Position numbers and translations under genes: made by a program
DNA from: Scylla paramamosain
Taxonomy: Eukaryota; Arthropoda; Malacostraca; Decapoda; Portunidae
Reading direction: 5' to 3'
Assembly: GCF_035594125.1 (NCBI RefSeq)
Contig: NC_087173.1
Location: 16,879,255-16,943,254 of the forward strand
DNA: 64,000 nt
Notes under the pieces: model-generated
Seen by the model: the letters and a program-made list of their open reading frames with translations, nothing else
Database searches by the model: none
What the model was told of the DNA's origin: nothing
In this document: in pieces, positions 1 through 10,641 of the stretch
Layout of the letters: each line of letters opens with the position of its first letter
Position numbering within the stretch: the first letter of the stretch is position 1

Positions 1-428
1 ACTGGTCCGTGCGCGGCGCCTTCAGGGGCGTTATTTTGTTGTGGTGTCTGGTGGCACGGACAGGGCGAGGCGCGTCGGGGCGGCAGGATGTTTCTGAGAC
101 ACGGATGATGCAGTAGTCCCCTCCCAAACTTCTCCAGAGCCTCTCGGTGCCTGGTGGATATTCTGGACAGACTCAGGGTGGTCAGGGCTTCTTCATAGGT
201 GGTGTATGCAGGGCCAAGGATGACCCTGCACGCCCTTTTCTGCACACTCTCTAGCTGTAGCTGTTGAGTGTGTGTGAGGGAGGAGGACCACGCTGGGGAG
301 GCATACATGAGTTTGGGGAGGATGAAGGTAAGGTACACCCCCCTTAACTCATCTGTCGGCGTCCCCAGCGACCTGAGTCTGCGCAGCATGTACAGCCTGT
401 AGGTAGCTGATCTCAAGGTGCTGGTGCA
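1..428 (-). mobile_element. 3' fragment of a LINE reverse transcriptase (LINE-A)
   Basis: Read on the minus strand, 428 to about 85 translates without stops into the C-terminal part of a non-LTR retrotransposon RT protein. It has the 'LYMLRRLRSLG' and 'FILPKLMYASPAWSSSLT' blocks that follow the RT catalytic core, then a helical region containing 'LESVQKRACRVILGPAY'. A frameshift near 75-86 moves the frame, after which 'RHHNKITPLKAPRTD' reads in another phase. The catalytic core is missing because the match starts beside the (GT)n tract at 434, so the copy is 5' truncated; its 3' side runs off the window. The clade (Jockey, I or CR1 group) cannot be settled by eye. Confidence 0.75.
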
Positions 429-433
429 TTGTG

Positions 434-458
434 GGTGTGTGTGTGTGTGTGTGTGTGT
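434..458. repeat. (GT)n microsatellite
   Basis: Uninterrupted GT dinucleotides directly at the 5'-truncated edge of LINE-A. Confidence 0.95.
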
Positions 459-502
459 TATCTAAGGAAATGCATACCATTTCTCGTGATCATATCTCTG
501 GT

Positions 503-619
<117 letters not shown>

Positions 620-862
620 CCTCTCTCCCAACATGGTAACACTACAAGGAAAATACATAACCCACACCTGCAGGACTTGGTCTCAGCCAGCCCGGCACCA
701 CATAGACCACATGTTGCAACGAGTGCCAAAATTCAGATGAGAGAAGACAATCCTTAAACCAGTTGGAGAGAATGCTAAGCTGGTGAAGGAAAAGAGATAA
801 CACATCTATTTAGGTCACAAGGGAAGTTACTGAAGCAGGAGAGTAATTGTTACTTTCCTTAC

Positions 863-1147
863 CTTCATGTGATGGAGGATGTAGTGTTGGCACTGTACCT
901 TCTTTTAGCTGCTGTAAGTATCTTGGCACTGGTAAGTTCAACAATTCATACTTTAGGTCCCGTTTATAGTCAGCTCCTGAGAAGTGCAAACTGCACATTC
1001 TTGCTGCAATGGGATTTGTAACTTGTTTTCGCTTGCAAAACTGATTCCATAATTTCTGTGTTGCTGCATTTGTTGGCAATCTGTGGAAAAGGGTATTTTG
1101 TTCCCTGCGTTCCAGTGACTGGCACCCTTTAACACTGCAAGCATGCA
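863..1147 (-). CDS. THAP-type zinc finger exon (partial gene)
   Basis: The minus-strand translation begins 'HACSVKGCQ' and contains 'KLWNQFC', 'ARMCSLHF' and, further on, 'GTVPTLHPP'. The spacing C-x4-C-x42-C-x2-H, the Trp and Phe between the ligand pairs, and a C-terminal 'VPT' motif like the family's AVPTIF box match the C2CH THAP DNA-binding domain. THAP domains occur in host transcription factors and in P-element-type transposases. There is no ATG at the expected place. A CAG acceptor on the minus strand ends at 1148, so the start codon probably lies in an upstream exon. The exon ends at a good donor (GTAAGG, minus strand 862-857) after His-Glu, in phase 1. No later exon was recognised between 862 and 1. 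Whether this is a host gene or a domesticated transposase exon is open. Confidence 0.6.
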
Positions 1148-1802
1148 CTGTTGCTGATGTGGCAGGGGAAAATCTTGCAAAACTGATTTGGGCCCTGGGT
1201 CAGTGTGGGCAGTAGATGTGCCCACTGTGCTGCTCCATAACTCACTGATGCAGTGTTGCCACCTGAAATTTTTGGAAATCTGTGGATGGATGTCCAAAAA
1301 ATATAAAGAAGTCTGTAGATGTCCCCAAAGTATTTTCATTATGCCTACATATCATCATAAAGATTTTTCATTTGAAATTATGTATTATTTAATACTGGTA
1401 ATACTTTTGAAGGATATTATCACCAATTTTATTATCATGCATTAATAGATTCTAGATTATAAATAGAATGCATGTACAATACTGTATTATTTAATATACC
1501 TCAGGGTATAATATTTGTAAAGAACCTCTGAAAAAAACATGTATCATTATTGTATAGGTGTCGGCTAAATATTTTCAGTGAAAATGTAGGATATAAAAAG
1601 TAAACCAACTAACATTACTAAGACTGGCTTTACTGTATGAAGCAGTAGCAGTATTTACATCAAAGAGCAAAGAATTTTTTTTAAAGTTCCACATGTACCC
1701 ATTTTCAAAGCTTCCCACTACAGTATTCATAAATAGTACATGCAATAAATAGTACATACAGAGTAAATACAACACAAAATTAAAAGTTTCAGATTATGGT
1801 AC

Positions 1803-2097
1803 AGTGTAATAAGGCATAGCAAGTTACATGAATAGGAGTATATAAGACCAGTAAGATTATGTAAAACATTCTAAGCTACCTAAAGATTACCATACTGCTC
1901 TCTATCACCACCAAAGAAAAACAGCAGAATACAGTACAGTATAATAAGGCATAGCATGTTACATGAATAGGAGTATGTAAGAATACTAAGACTATGTAAA
2001 ACAAAATTTTAAGTCCCACATCATCGACATGAACACCTTCTAAGCTCCCCAAAGATAACCATAATGCTCTCTACCACTACCAAAGAAAAACAACAGA
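1803..2097. repeat. Two-unit tandem duplication
   Basis: A unit starting 'cagtgtaataaggcatagca' at 1803 and ending '..aaagaaaaacagcag' near 1928 is repeated from 1936 to about 2097 with scattered substitutions. The second unit carries roughly 35 extra bases in its middle (around 2003-2040). Confidence 0.8.
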
Positions 2098-2318
2098 AAT
2101 GGGTAAACAACATCAATGAAAAGGGTAGGACTAGACCTTTACAGAAGAAAAATAATATATAAATAGATTACAGCCACCATGACAAAGCTACATAAAATTG
2201 TAAAAACATGCAAATGTTCTGCAAACAATTCTTTTAAGCAGCTACTGTATGATAAAATGAGCTGTTGTGTAGTACTAGTACTGTGCTGTACTTCACATTA
2301 TTCTTAACAATGCTAACA

Positions 2319-2374
2319 TTAATATATATGCAGTTCTCACTGAAATAAAGTATATACCGTACTGTACAATGTAC
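2319..2374. repeat. 56 bp segment duplicated at 3550-3605 (donor copy?)
   Basis: The 56 bases from 'ttaatatatatgcagttc' to 'acaatgtac' recur without a mismatch at 3550-3605, where they interrupt the LINE-B endonuclease reading frame. Here they sit in ordinary AT-rich sequence, so this copy is the likelier source. Confidence 0.85.
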
Positions 2375-2439
2375 TGTACTGTAGGCCTACACTTGAAATA
2401 CATATTTTATCTGGCACAACACTTCCTCACTGCTTCAAC

Positions 2440-3150
2440 AATAATTCCCATTTATTATACTTCCCAATCAAAGACCTTGTAACCTGGATGTCACAGCCAG
2501 ATGCTTCTCTGAACAGCTACTTAGTTTGGAGCAAACCTATCAAAGACTCTGTTGATAGTTTGTTTCATGTTTCTGTCTTCATTCTGTTGATGGCAGAAAA
2601 CACCCTCTCTACTGTGGCACCAGAATGAGGTAAACAGAGGAGGGTAATCATGAATTGTGAGAGATCTGGGAACATGGGGGTGTTGTCCATTAGTTGTGTT
2701 TTACCTACTTTGCTCCAAAACTCCTCAGGTTTCATGGTGGCATTGACATTAACCATAGTCCCAAGATAATTACTTAAGCCTTTATTCAATGTCTTTTGCT
2801 TGAATGTCAGCAGTAATGTGACCATGGATCTGCAATGATGGGACTTCCTTAGCAAATACCACCTTTGGATTTTAAGCTTTCAAAGATTGTAGGTGTTAAG
2901 ATTCAAATGAAAATCTCATATATCTGTAACGCACCTTCAGTTGAGAAATCTGGGCAACCTCTCTGAAAATTATTTGCATCTTGCCTATTATACTGGCATG
3001 ACCTTAGTTCACTGCCTACTTTGACACTCAGATACATCTCTTCAAGGGGCTTGAAATTACCTGGATCCCTGAATCTTATCTGCTTCAGTGGTGTCTTGGA
3101 AAGATGGCTTTCTCTCATATACCATAAGAGGAGGAGGCAGTAGACACCTG
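2440..3150 (-). mobile_element. hAT transposase, C-terminal half (pseudogene)
   Basis: Minus-strand translation gives 'QIRFRDPGNFKPLEEMYLSVKV' (3085-3015), then a hAT dimerisation region with 'FPDLSQFMITLLCLPHSG' and 'ATVERVFSAINRMKT' (about 2670-2570), then a tail 'REASGCDIQVTRSLIGKYN' after a frameshift near 2570. The 'LPHSxAxVERxFSxxNxxK' pattern is the signature of the hAT C-terminal domain. Stops and frameshifts make it inactive. Orientation and family agree with the N-terminal half at 7611-8745, so both are probably one element split by later insertions. Confidence 0.75.
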
Positions 3151-3372
3151 CCAAAATGATAATTACTCCCAGTGAGGTCTAAAGCACTGTTCAGGGGGTG
3201 CTGTGAACTTATCATTAAACCCAGCTGTGACCTCACTGAACGTTTCCTTTTGTGTCTCACAACACAAGGGGGCAGTCACAGCCTGCCCTCTAAAGACAAC
3301 TCTCTTCCTCCACACAAAACTACAAGCACCTAATAACACACACACCCTTCACTCAAAAATTTCAAAATTATC

Positions 3373-4933
3373 ATGGCGACTCCTACACCAGCCTCGGAGT
3401 CCCCATCTGGGGAGGGGAACATAAATGTCCCCAGGTCGGACTGCCTTTCTGTTGACGACCCTAAGTGTTTTGACACCCCCCTCAACTTTTTCTTCATTAA
3501 CTTCTGCAACATTCACGGTCTAAGATCTAATTTTCAATCTGTAGAACACTTAATATATATGCAGTTCTCACTGAAATAAAGTATATACCGTACTGTACAA
3601 TGTACACCTCTCCTCTTCTAAACCTCATCTTCTTTTCCTAACTGAAACTCAGGTGCCTGAGGCAACTGACAGTAGCCCCTTTTCTGTTCCCTCCTACTTT
3701 CTCTATCCTCATTTTCAATCCAAAGCTGGATGCTGCATCTATGTGCGCAATGACTTAACCTGCTCTCGTGCCCACGCTCTTGAATCTTATGAGTTTTCCA
3801 CCATCTGGCTACGACCACAGAGTCACTCTCAAACAAAATTTATCTGTGCTGTATACCTCTCACCTAACTCCTCTGACTATAAGAAATTCTTTGACTACTT
3901 AACTTCCAAAGTGGAGCACATTCTGACCCTCTTCTTTTTTGCAGAGATCTCCATTCTTGGAGACTTTAATGTTCACCACCAGCTTTGGCTTTCCTCTCCC
4001 TTCACTGACCATCCTGGTGAACTAGCCTACAACTTTGCTATCCTCCATGACTTAAAGCAATTGGTGCAACACCCTACTCATATTCCTGACCGTCTTAGAG
4101 ATACGCCCAACATTCTTGACCTTTTCCTGACCTCTAATCCTTCTGCTTATGCTGTCACCCTTTCTTCTCCATTGGGCTCCTCCGATCACAATCTCATATC
4201 TGTATCTTGTCCTATCGCTCCAATCCCTCCTCAGGATCCCCCTAAGCAAAGGTGCCTCTGGCTTTTTGCCTTTGCTAGTTGGGGGGACCTGAGGAGGTAT
4301 TTTGCTGATTTTCCTTGGAATGACTACTGCTTCCATGTCCGAGACCCGTCTTTGTGTGCTGAGCGCATAACAGAGGTGATAGTGTCTGGCATGGAGGCAT
4401 GCATTCCTCACTCTTTTTCTCGACCTAAACCTTCCAAACCTTGGTTTAACACAGCTTGTTCTCGTGCTATACATGATAGAGAGGTGGCCCACAAAAGGTA
4501 TTTAAGCCTTCCATCACCAGAATCTCATGCACTTTATATTTCTGCCCAGAACCATGCCAAGTCTGTTCTCCAACTAGCCAAAAACTCCTTCATTAACAGA
4601 AAGTGTCAAAACCTTTCAAGAACTAACTCCCCTCGTGACTTCTGGCATCTAGCCAAAAATATCTCCAATAACTTTGCTTCTTCTTTCCCTCCTTTATTTC
4701 AACCAGATGGCACCACTGCTATCACATCTATTTCTAAAGCTGAACTCTTCGCTCAAACCTTTGCTAAAAACTCTACCTTGGACGATTCTGGGCTTGTTCC
4801 TCCCTCTCCTCCACACTCTGACTATTTCATGCTACCTATTAAAATTCTTCGCAATGATATTTTCCATGCCCTTGCAGGCCTAAACCCTCGGAAGGCTTAT
4901 GGACCTGATGGGGGCCCTCCTATTATTCTCTGA
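3373..4933 (+). pseudogene. LINE-B endonuclease region
   Basis: After the N-terminal 'MATPTPASESPSGEG' the frame runs 'INFCNIHGLRSNFQSVEH', is broken by the 56 bp insert (3550-3605), and resumes 'LFLTETQV' at about 3630. The 3653-4933 frame contains the APE endonuclease blocks: '[10 protein letters not shown]' (about 3960), '[11 protein letters not shown]' (about 4110) and the catalytic '[12 protein letters not shown]' (about 4175). A linker rich in Lys and Arg follows, then the start of RT ('[11 protein letters not shown]'). A stop falls at the edge of an internal duplication. Such proteins nick target DNA to prime reverse transcription. Confidence 0.8.
3550..3605. repeat. 56 bp insertion identical to 2319-2374
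   Basis: An exact 56 bp copy of upstream sequence inserted in the LINE-B coding frame between 'NFQSVEH' and '[13 protein letters not shown]'. The flanks still read as coding sequence on either side. Confidence 0.85.
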
Positions 4934-5115
4934 AACTGTGCCTCCGTGCTTGCATCTTGGACAATTCTGGGCTCGTTCCTCCCTCTCCTCCACACTCTGA
5001 ATATTTCATGCTACCTATTAAAATTCTTCGCAATGATATTTTCCATGCCCTCGCTGGCCTAAACCCTCAGAAGGCTTATGGACCTGATGGGGTCTCTCCT
5101 ATTGTTCTCTGAAAC
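4778..5115. repeat. Tandem duplication of about 179 bp inside LINE-B
   Basis: The segment starting 'ttggacgattctgggc' at 4778 is repeated from 4957 with a few substitutions. Both units encode the same stretch ('[16 protein letters not shown]' to 'GPDGG' or 'GPDGV') and both end in a stop at the same place, so the duplicated reading frame is closed twice. Confidence 0.9.
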
Positions 5116-5118
5116 TGT

Positions 5119-6530
5119 GCCTCCGTGCTTGCACCTTGCCTAGTCAAACTCTTTCAGCTCTGTCTGTCAACATCTACCTTTCCTTCTTGCTGGAAGTTTC
5201 CCTACATTCAGCCTGTTCCTAAAAAGGGTGACCATTCTAATCCCTCAAACTACCATCCTATTACTTTAATTTCCTGCCTATCTAAAGTTTTTGAATCTAT
5301 CCTCAACAGGAAGATTCTTAAACATCTATCACTTCACAACCTTCTATCTGATCGCTAGTATGGGTTCCGTCAAGGCCGCTCTACTGGTGATCTGGCTTTC
5401 CTTACTGAGTCTTGGTCATCCTCTTTTAGAGATTTTGGTGAAACTTTTGCTGTTGCCTTGGACATATCAAAAGCTTTTGATAGAGTCTGGCACAAAGCTT
5501 TGATTTCCAAACTACCCTCCTACAGCTTCTATCCTTCTCTCTGTAACTTCATCTCAAGTTTCCTTTCTGACCATTCTATTGCTGCTGTGGTAGACGGTCA
5601 CTGTTCTTCTCCTAAATCTATTAACAGTGGTGTTCCTCAGGGTTCTGTCCTGTCACCCACTCTCTTCTTATTATTCATTAATGATCTTCTAAACCAAACT
5701 TCTTGTCCTATCCACTCCTACACTGATGATACCACCCTGCACTTTTCCATGTCTTTTCATAGATGTCCAACCCTTCAGAAAGTAAACATTTCACGCAGGG
5801 AAGCCACAGAACGCTTGACTTCTGATCTTTCTAAAATTTCTGATTGGGGCAGAGCAAACTTGGTATTGTTCAATGTCTCAAAAACTCAATTCCTCCATCT
5901 ATCAACTCGACACAACCTTCCAGACAACTATCCCCTCTTCTTCAATGACACTCAACTGTCCCCTTCTTCTACACTGAACATCCTCAGTCTGTCCTTTACT
6001 TATAATCTGAACTGGAAACTTCACATTTCATCTCTAGCTACAACATTTTCTATGAAGTTAGGCATTCTGGGATGTCTCCACCAGTTTTTCTCAACCCCCC
6101 AGCTGCTAACTCTGTACAAGGGCCTTATCCGTCCATGTATGGAGTATGCTTCACATGTCTGGGGGTGTTCCACTCATACTACTCTTCTAGACAGGGTGGA
6201 ATCAAAAGCTTTTCGTCTCATCAACTCTTCTCCTTTAACTGACTGTCTTCAGCCTCTCTCTCACTGCTGCAATGTTGCATCTCTAGCTGTCTTCTACCAC
6301 TATTTTCATGCTAACTGCTCTTCTGATCTTGCTAACTGCATGCCTCCCCTCCTCCCGTGGCCTTGCTGCACAAGACTTTCTTCTTTCTCTCACCCCTATT
6401 CTGTCCATCTCTCTAACACAAGAGTTAACCAGTATTCTCAATCATTCATCCCTTTCTCTGGTAAACTCTGGAACTCCCTGCCTGCTTCTGTATTTCCAGC
6501 TTCCTATGACTTGAAAAAGTCATCCTTTAA
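5119..6530 (+). pseudogene. LINE-B reverse transcriptase region
   Basis: RT blocks in order: '[18 protein letters not shown]' (about 5178), '[18 protein letters not shown]' with the first catalytic Asp (5455-5510), '[20 protein letters not shown]' (about 5630-5685), and the catalytic box at about 5718, which reads 'YTDD' where related copies have 'YADD'. The C-terminal part runs through 'YASHVWG' and '[13 protein letters not shown]'. A TAG at 5356-5358 interrupts the first half, so the enzyme cannot be made in one piece. The intact counterpart is the minus-strand copy at 51822-53426. Confidence 0.85.
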
Positions 6531-6826
6531 TTTTTTACTACCCCTTTGGACCCTTGGGACTGGCATTTCAGTGGGCATTTTTTTTTTTTTATTGGATTTT
6601 TGTTGCCCTTGGTCAGTGTCCCTCCTACATAAAAAAAAAAACTCTGGAACTCCCTGCTTGCTTCTGTATTTCCACCTTCTTGAATTCCTTCAAGAGGGAG
6701 GTTTCAAGACATTTATCCTTCAATTTTTGACTACCGCTTTGGACCCTTTTATGGGACGGGCATTTCTGTGGGCATTTTTTTTTATTGGATTTTTATTGCC
6801 CTTGGCCAGTGTCCCTCCTACATAAA
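6465..6826. repeat. Duplicated LINE-B 3' end
   Basis: The segment from 'aaactctggaactccctgcc' at about 6465 through an A-rich tail near 6640 is followed directly by a second copy (about 6643-6826) ending in another A tail. Two successive A tails in one orientation fit tandem duplication of the element's terminus. Confidence 0.8.
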
Positions 6827-6886
6827 AAAAACAAAACAAAAACAAACAAACAAACAAACAAACAAACAAACACTCCAATACTGTCC

Positions 6887-7563
6887 TTAAAGGCACATCC
6901 ACACTATGCCTGATGCTATGCTACATGTCATGCTGCAGTGAGAGTTTTCCCATATATGCAGTGATTGAGGCGGCATGCTGCGTGTCACAGCCAAGTCTGG
7001 CCTGTGGGCATTTCATGACTTGGTAACATGCAGCAGGTCAGTTGGATTCTGAGGCCACTGCTCACTCACTCTGCTATGTCCATGGCAAACCAAAACATTG
7101 AGTGGACCCGTGGCAACACTCAGCAGTTCACCAAAATCTTGGAAGAGGATCCATGCCTATGGCAAATTTGAAATAAAAACAAATTATAGAATGAATTCAC
7201 AAACATTCTGATGTAGTTCTTAAAATTATTGTGGAATTCTCTTTCAAGTTCTGAGAAAATTTGTGTAAAACTTCCCTTTATGCTCTACCTGGAAATCTAT
7301 CCCTTGCACCAAAGCTTCCTTTTCTTTCTTTTTTTCAACTTTGTGCAAGCTGACCCACAATGCACCACAAAAATGCCTCTTGATGACCAGTGTTGGCGGT
7401 GGCTGCATCCATACATACAGCAGCTTCAGCAGTTCAGATGCTACTGGCTAGTGCGGCAGTGCACTGGGCCGTGTCCCATTGCGTGGATATTTAACTCCTC
7501 CAACCCCCTCCTAACGCTGCCTCATGTAGTGTGGCAAGAGGTGTAGGGAAGATGCATCTTTAA
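6887..7563. mobile_element. Candidate MITE with TTAA flanks
   Basis: TTAA at 6887-6890 and at 7560-7563 flank a 670 bp segment whose ends are inverted and similar ('aggcacatccacactatgcc' inside the left end; the complement of '..gtagggaagatgcatctt' at the right). No transposase is visible. It lies between the LINE-B tail and the resumed hAT transposase. TTAA duplication is typical of piggyBac-type mobilisation, but the termini are not clear piggyBac ends. Confidence 0.35.
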
Positions 7564-7610
7564 GAACATGACACTGAATGATAGAGGGCATGAACTTGGG
7601 TACTCTCAAA

Positions 7611-8745
7611 CTACGTCAGCTTATTTACATTGTTCAATATTGGCAAAACTAAATCAAGGAATAGATAGTAGACTCTTATGAAGGGGTTAGTCAGCATTTG
7701 TAAGATGGTTTCTGTAGTAATAAGTCTATCAACCATTACTGCACTCATGAAATACAGTTCAAGTTCCTGATATTGTTCTAACAGCAGACTGACTACCATG
7801 TGCAATGAAAGCCATCTAATTTGGCAAGGATGCAGTATTTCATGGGGCTTAACATTTGTGAACACTTGAAACTCTTCTAATTCACCTACCCTCTTGGGAC
7901 TACAATTAAAGTAATCATAAATGTCTCTAGCTAGATCTTCAACTGATCTAGGATGTTTAAGCCAGGCATTAGAGGTACAGAGAGAAAATGAATAGCATAT
8001 GCATTTCATTATAAATGAATATGGGACATCATCCTTTAATAAGTCTGATAAAGAATTATGTGCCCCTAACATGGAGTTGGTCCTGTCTGCAGCAAAGCCT
8101 ATTAGATTTTCCTTAGAGGGTATGTTATTTTCAGTGAAAAATCTATCCATGCTATCATAAAATATTTGAGCTGTGCCATTTTTCAAGGGTTTGAGTTAAA
8201 AAAAGTCTATAACTGAATCATTATCAGTGACTCTTGCAACCATGCATAGGTGTTTAACACAACCTTTGTCAGTTGATTCATCCACAATCAATGAAAATTT
8301 ATATTCTCTCAAAAGTTTAAGATGTTGTTCCAGAGATTTTTTCCAGTTACACTAGTCAACATTCCAATAACTTTAGTTCAGCCACATTTAGTTTTCAGCT
8401 ATTTTAGAATCCCTGCATACAGTCTTCATTAACTTAGGGAGATGGCTCACAACCGACATAGGTGAATCATGTTCTGCTATAAAACCTGCTAATCTCAATT
8501 CACCTTCTTTGATATTGTTATCAGTTTTGGACACCATCAAGCTTGATAGTGAACTCTGACCTTTTTACTGCCTTTTGTGTTTTTTTTTTTTTTTTTCACT
8601 GTGTCACTTCATATCTGTTTTCCCTGCTGTCAGTTTAAGATACTCATCACAAGCAGTACAGCATACATAGCCATCTCCATTTGAGCTCTGTTTTATCCAG
8701 GCTTTAAGTAAAGGATCACTCTCAAACTCTTTATTATATTTCTGT
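7611..8745 (-). mobile_element. hAT transposase, BED finger and N-terminal half (pseudogene)
   Basis: Minus-strand reading gives 'EFESDPLLKAWIKQSS' and 'DGYVCCTACDEYLKL' (8725-8630, a BED-type zinc-finger start). Next comes 'YKFSLIVDESTDKG' (about 8310-8270) with the first catalytic Asp of the hAT core, then the 7611-8186 frame with 'LIGFAADRTNSMLG', 'KCICYSFSLC' and 'LHPCQIRWLSLH', the usual hAT Cys/His and Arg-Trp motifs. Stops and frameshifts near 8190 and 8400-8600 disable it. The protein resembles the vertebrate SCAND3/ZBED-like hAT group. The frame ends at 7611; the matching C-terminal half is at 2440-3150. Confidence 0.75.
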
Positions 8746-10062
8746 GAGTTTTTTTCTTTTTACTACCAGTTCTCTTCTTATCATATGAATTGTATCCCTC
8801 ATTATTACTGTTGCCACCTGACACACCTACAAAAAATAATTTAAGTATCAAGTTTCTGTGCCATGATACAACATACAAATTTAACCGTTGCACTATGACC
8901 CAGCACTGTGGCACACCCCAGGTAGCAGCAGTAAACTATGCAGCAAAGCAATGTCTTGGCAGCCAGAGTACCCCTAGTGAACAGTTCATGATGTCGGCTG
9001 CACTGTAAGGTTTAAGGTGTATAACAGCCATTGCCTGTGGGTTTCTCTGAAAAACAATTCCACAAGGATTTTCCAACCTTAAACAGTAAAATTTAAACAA
9101 ACTATCAATACCCAAACCCCTGACATGTCCTTATCCATTCTAACCTAATCTCAGAGGCCAGAGTATTCCCTGTAGCAAGTTGCCCTAGTTATTAAAGCAC
9201 AGCATGCACTAGACCTAAAGCAAAAATACTGTAAGTCAGGGATACACAACATTAAGAACGGCCTATCATGTGTGGCAGTTAAGTATTAATCATCATTATT
9301 TGTTAGTAATGTAAGCCAATACGTTTGTTCATAAAGCATATAGACTTAATTTTTGTCTTTAAATCTTGTGGCCCTCAGTTACTTATCAGTGTATTGATAG
9401 TCTTAGATGCCCAAAAAATTGTGTATCACTGACGTTAATTGCACTACAGTTAATAGTAGCCTACACTTGCACTGTCCAAACATCAAATAATTAACCAATC
9501 AATGGCAAGCATTGTATCTGTTGCATGCTTTGGGCCAGCAAAGTTTGTTTATATAACACAACATGCATTACGCCCATGGTTAAATCAGTTTCAGTACAAA
9601 CCTATTGCTGATAGTGTAAAACATGTTCACTTTAGTTATTCCCACACTTAATCCTACGAGCCACAAAACGCCGCCATAGGTCCGAAGCGGTCTTCTTTGA
9701 ACTTGTTTACAAACACAGCTGAGTGTAAGTCAGAAAATGAGCAGTAGATGGCTCCAGGTTCATTATAGAGGATGAAAAAAAAAAAAAAAAGATCAAGGAG
9801 TAACAATAAAAAAAAAAAGTTCTATCATAGTTTGCCTTGGAGTCTCAAAAATCTGTATATTCAGCAGAATAATTTAGTAAAATCTGAAAATCTGAAATGA
9901 AGCACAAAATATGTAGATCTTATAATTAATCTGTGACCCCGGCCTGTCCCTCCGCGTTACGTGCCCGCGATGCGTGGAGGCAAACAAAATTTCGTAATGT
10001 GTGTAAGTCGACCAGAGTATTATATGGACATTGATATGACCAGAGCAGCAGAGTTGCCGACG

Positions 10063-10063
<1 letters not shown>
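8746..10063. other. Non-coding stretch
   Basis: AT-rich sequence, no supported gene. It contains one short hAT-like MITE (9237-9431) and A-runs near 9777-9825. Confidence 0.5.
9237..9431. mobile_element. Short hAT-like MITE
   Basis: The left end 'cagggatacacaa' and right end 'ttgtgtatcactg' are inverted repeats matching at 12 of 13 positions, 195 bp apart. CAG at the tips fits hAT elements. Flanking 8-mers do not match well, so the target duplication is decayed or absent. Confidence 0.5.
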
Positions 10064-10313
<250 letters not shown>

Positions 10314-10439
10314 AGAGAATCTCGGAGTTTTTTTTTTCACTCTTATATTATAGTATCAATTTGTTTTCTTAAGTGGAAGTATTCATGCTGGCATAATAGC
10401 GCCTTCATTGATGCATATAGGAAAACAACACATTGGGAA

Positions 10440-10640
10440 GCACACGCTACATACAAATTTGTGACGCTGTGTGACGGCACGCTCCTCCCACCCCGTCCCA
10501 CTCGCAACCCCTGCCAGCCAACCTCAACTCGTCAGCTGAGTGAGGTGACAGTCAGGCGCCGCAGCTCACGGAAGAAGGACTGAGTGCCGCGGCTCTTTGG
10601 GCAGGACTGACTGACTGGGGCCTCTGCTAGCGATCGTGAG
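10440..10640 (+). promoter_or_regulatory. Candidate UGDH promoter and 5' untranslated exon
   Basis: This is the only CpG-rich, low-AT block upstream of the UGDH start codon. It includes 'gcgccgcagctcacggaag' and ends in a fair splice donor, 'gtgagt' at 10636-10641. The first coding exon begins at an acceptor (12082-12083), so a 5' untranslated exon must exist upstream, and this is the best place for it. No TATA box was found; arthropod initiator-like 'cagtc' occurs near 10549. The transcript start cannot be fixed from sequence. Confidence 0.35.
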
Positions 10641-10641
10641 T

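Larger units (their letters stand above)
1148..2439. other. AT-rich stretch without a recognisable gene
   Basis: Very AT-rich sequence with many stops in all frames. Apart from the tandem duplication at 1803-2097 and the 56 bp segment at 2319-2374 that recurs at 3550, nothing was recognised. Confidence 0.6.
3160..6870 (+). mobile_element. LINE-B copy 1, nearly full-length non-LTR retrotransposon
   Basis: The segment holds a presumed 5' untranslated part (3160-3372), a reading frame starting 'MATPTPASESPSGEG' at 3373, an APE-type endonuclease, a reverse transcriptase, and a 3' end with A-rich and (AAAC)n tails (6826-6870). Related copies lie at 51717-53681 (minus), about 54860-55610 and 56305-56445. 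This copy is dead: it has a 56 bp insertion at 3550, in-frame stops at the 4934 and 5111 duplication and at 5356, and duplicated 3' ends. Its protein resembles the Jockey/CR1 group, but the clade is not firm. It separates the two halves of the hAT element. Confidence 0.85.

Noticed and set aside
953..1339. 128-codon minus-strand frame overlapping the THAP exon
   Set aside because: Shadow frame; the THAP motifs are in the other frame.
7229..7546. 105-codon + strand frame
   Set aside because: It lies inside a candidate MITE, with no recognisable domain.
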